The notes under the pieces were generated by a model. That model did no database searches and was not told the DNA's origin. It saw nothing but the letters and a program-made list of their open reading frames with translations. From assembly GCA_005792865.1 (NCBI GenBank), contig SXQR01000074.1, forward strand, positions 1 to 7,291: a stretch of DNA of 7,291 bases, given 5' to 3'. The translations under genes were made by a program, and so were the position numbers. Source of the stretch: Flavobacterium sp. Its GTDB lineage: Bacteria > Bacteroidota > Bacteroidia > Flavobacteriales > Flavobacteriaceae. Shown here piece after piece: positions 6,113 through 7,291 of this stretch; the stretch's first letter is position 1; the number at the start of each line of letters is the position of its first letter.

Positions 6113-7291
6113 CTAATTTATTAAGGGTAATTTTATTATGAAGGTGCTTCCTTTTCCTTTTTCACTCTCTACAAAAATCTGTCCGTTGTGATCTTCCACA
6201 ATGCGTTTCACGTAGGCGAGCCCGAGCCCGTGGCCTTTCACGTTGTGCAAATCGCCCGTGTGCTCGCGGTAGAACTTCTCAAAAATCCTCTTTTGCGCGA
6301 CTTTGCTCATTCCGGCGCCCTGGTCCCTGATCCTGATGATCACGAACTCCTTGACGTTCTCGGTGAAGACGTCGATGACGGGGTCGTCCGGCGAATACTT
6401 GATCGCATTGTCCAATATGTTTACAAGAACGTTGGTAAAATGCACATCATTGAGCAGCACATTGGTGCGCCGCGCGTTGAAATGCGTATTGATGGTACCG
6501 TTGCGGTCCTCGATGATCAGCCCCACGTGTTCAATGGCCTCTTCGAGGATCTCGTGGATATCGTTGTTTTCTTTCGTGATCTCAAGCTCTTTTTTCTCAA
6601 GCTTGGAAATCCTCAGGACATTCTCCACCTGCGCGTGCATTCGCTTGTTCTCGTCGCGTATCATCTGCAGGTAACGTTGCGTCTTCTCGCGGTCTTCCAC
6701 GATTTTTGGGTTCTTGATCGCATCGAGCGCCAGGTTGATGGTCGCAATCGGCGTCTTGAACTCGTGCGTCATGTTGTTGATGAAATCGGTCTTAATTTCC
6801 GAAATCTGACGCTGCTTGATCAACTGGTTCAATGCCGACGAATAGGCGATGATGATGATCAGCGTAAAAACAATCGACAGTACCGTTATCCCTACCAGTT
6901 CCGAAAAAAGGAATTTCTTCTTCTGCGGAAAGGTCACCAACAACTGGTACCGGCTCTTTCCCTCGGCCTCTGCAAATACGGGCGTCGAATAGGTCGCGTA
7001 CTTGTCGTACCTGAATTTATCCGACCTGATCTTCGTCGCAAGCCCGTTGCTGTAGATCCCAAATTCAAAAGGCGTCTTCACACCGTATTCGGCGAGTTCG
7101 GCCTCCAGCATTTTTTGAAGCCTCTCGTTTGAGATCCTGTCCTGCAATGGCATCGCCGAAGCAATGTCGCGGAAGGAGACTTCAAACGCCGCGTTCATGA
7201 TGATGTCCACGTCGTCCGTACGATCGATGGTCAGGTCGGGCCGCTGATTGGGCTGCATTTCCGGATTGTCGATCGCACTGCCGCTGTAAAC
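6113..7291 (-). CDS. rprX: Sensor histidine kinase, RprX-like (N-terminus outside window)
   Basis: 392 residues are visible; the frame stays open to the window edge, and the ATG at 7256-7258 is internal, so the start lies beyond 7291. RprX-type kinases are about 500 residues or more, so a first membrane segment and part of the sensor region are missing. Visible residues 1-131 are an extracytoplasmic sensor segment, 132-153 a membrane helix, and then the kinase core: H-box NNMTHEFKTPIATI with phosphoacceptor His176, N-box NILDNAIKYS (291-300), G1 box DQGAGMS (323-329), F-box FEKFYRE (337-343), and G2 box GHGLGLAYV (353-361). Only about 22 residues separate the helix from His176, so there is no room for a HAMP domain. 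The stop TAG (6113-6115) is three bases upstream of the response regulator start, showing cotranscription and a cognate pair. The signal sensed is unknown. Confidence 0.94.
   Translation of the reverse strand, partial: VYSGSAIDNPEMQPNQRPDLTIDRTDDVDIIMNAAFEVSFRDIASAMPLQDRISNERLQKMLEAELAEYGVKTPFEFGIYSNGLATKIRSDKFRYDKYATYSTPVFAEAEGKSRYQLLVTFPQKKKFLFSELVGITVLSIVFTLIIIIAYSSALNQLIKQRQISEIKTDFINNMTHEFKTPIATINLALDAIKNPKIVEDREKTQRYLQMIRDENKRMHAQVENVLRISKLEKKELEITKENNDIHEILEEAIEHVGLIIEDRNGTINTHFNARRTNVLLNDVHFTNVLVNILDNAIKYSPDDPVIDVFTENVKEFVIIRIRDQGAGMSKVAQKRIFEKFYREHTGDLHNVKGHGLGLAYVKRIVEDHNGQIFVESEKGKGSTFIIKLPLIN

Noticed and set aside
6188..7132. Long plus-strand open frame of 314 codons opposite the histidine kinase
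   Set aside because: It is fully antisense to a kinase with all its catalytic boxes, its translation has no recognisable motif, and open antisense frames are common in DNA with GC-biased third codon positions.

Overview
The window looks like a piece of chromosome from a member of the Bacteroidota, most likely the Flavobacteriaceae, with a GC content that by eye is about half or slightly above, higher than in most flavobacteria. This rests on recognisable protein families (flavobacterial DUF1015, a DnaQ-UvrC type fusion, an RprY/RprX-like two-component pair), on the near absence of Shine-Dalgarno sequences, and on the gene order. No rRNA, tRNA, CRISPR array, insertion sequence or phage gene is visible.

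Left to centre (1-5219, plus strand): a tightly packed run of six genes. In order they are the C-terminal end of a 3-hydroxybutyryl-CoA dehydrogenase, a DUF1015 protein, the PLP-binding protein YggS, a DnaQ-type exonuclease fused to a UvrC/Cho-like module, a voltage-gated-type ion channel with a C-terminal zinc ribbon, and the tRNA dimethylallyltransferase MiaA. Junctions are one base (three times), a 4-base overlap, and one 12-base gap, so the run is very probably one operon whose promoter lies upstream of the window. Three of the five complete genes appear to start with TTG. The genes serve different processes (acyl-CoA metabolism, PLP homeostasis, DNA repair, ion flux, tRNA modification), so this reads as a conserved mixed housekeeping operon rather than one pathway.

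Spacer (5220-5362): a short convergent intergenic region with a 14-base-period direct repeat just after miaA and a strong intrinsic terminator oriented for the minus-strand operon.

Right (5363-7291, minus strand): a two-component operon transcribed leftward, sensor histidine kinase first (cut by the window edge), then its OmpR-type response regulator 3 bases later, resembling RprX/RprY of Bacteroides.

I do not see a clear unknown system. The observations most worth a second look are the fusion nuclease, whose GIY-YIG active site seems to have lost residues while its exonuclease site and Cys cluster are intact; the zinc-ribbon channel; the DUF1015 protein with its ADGHHR motif; and the regular stop-N-start junctions.
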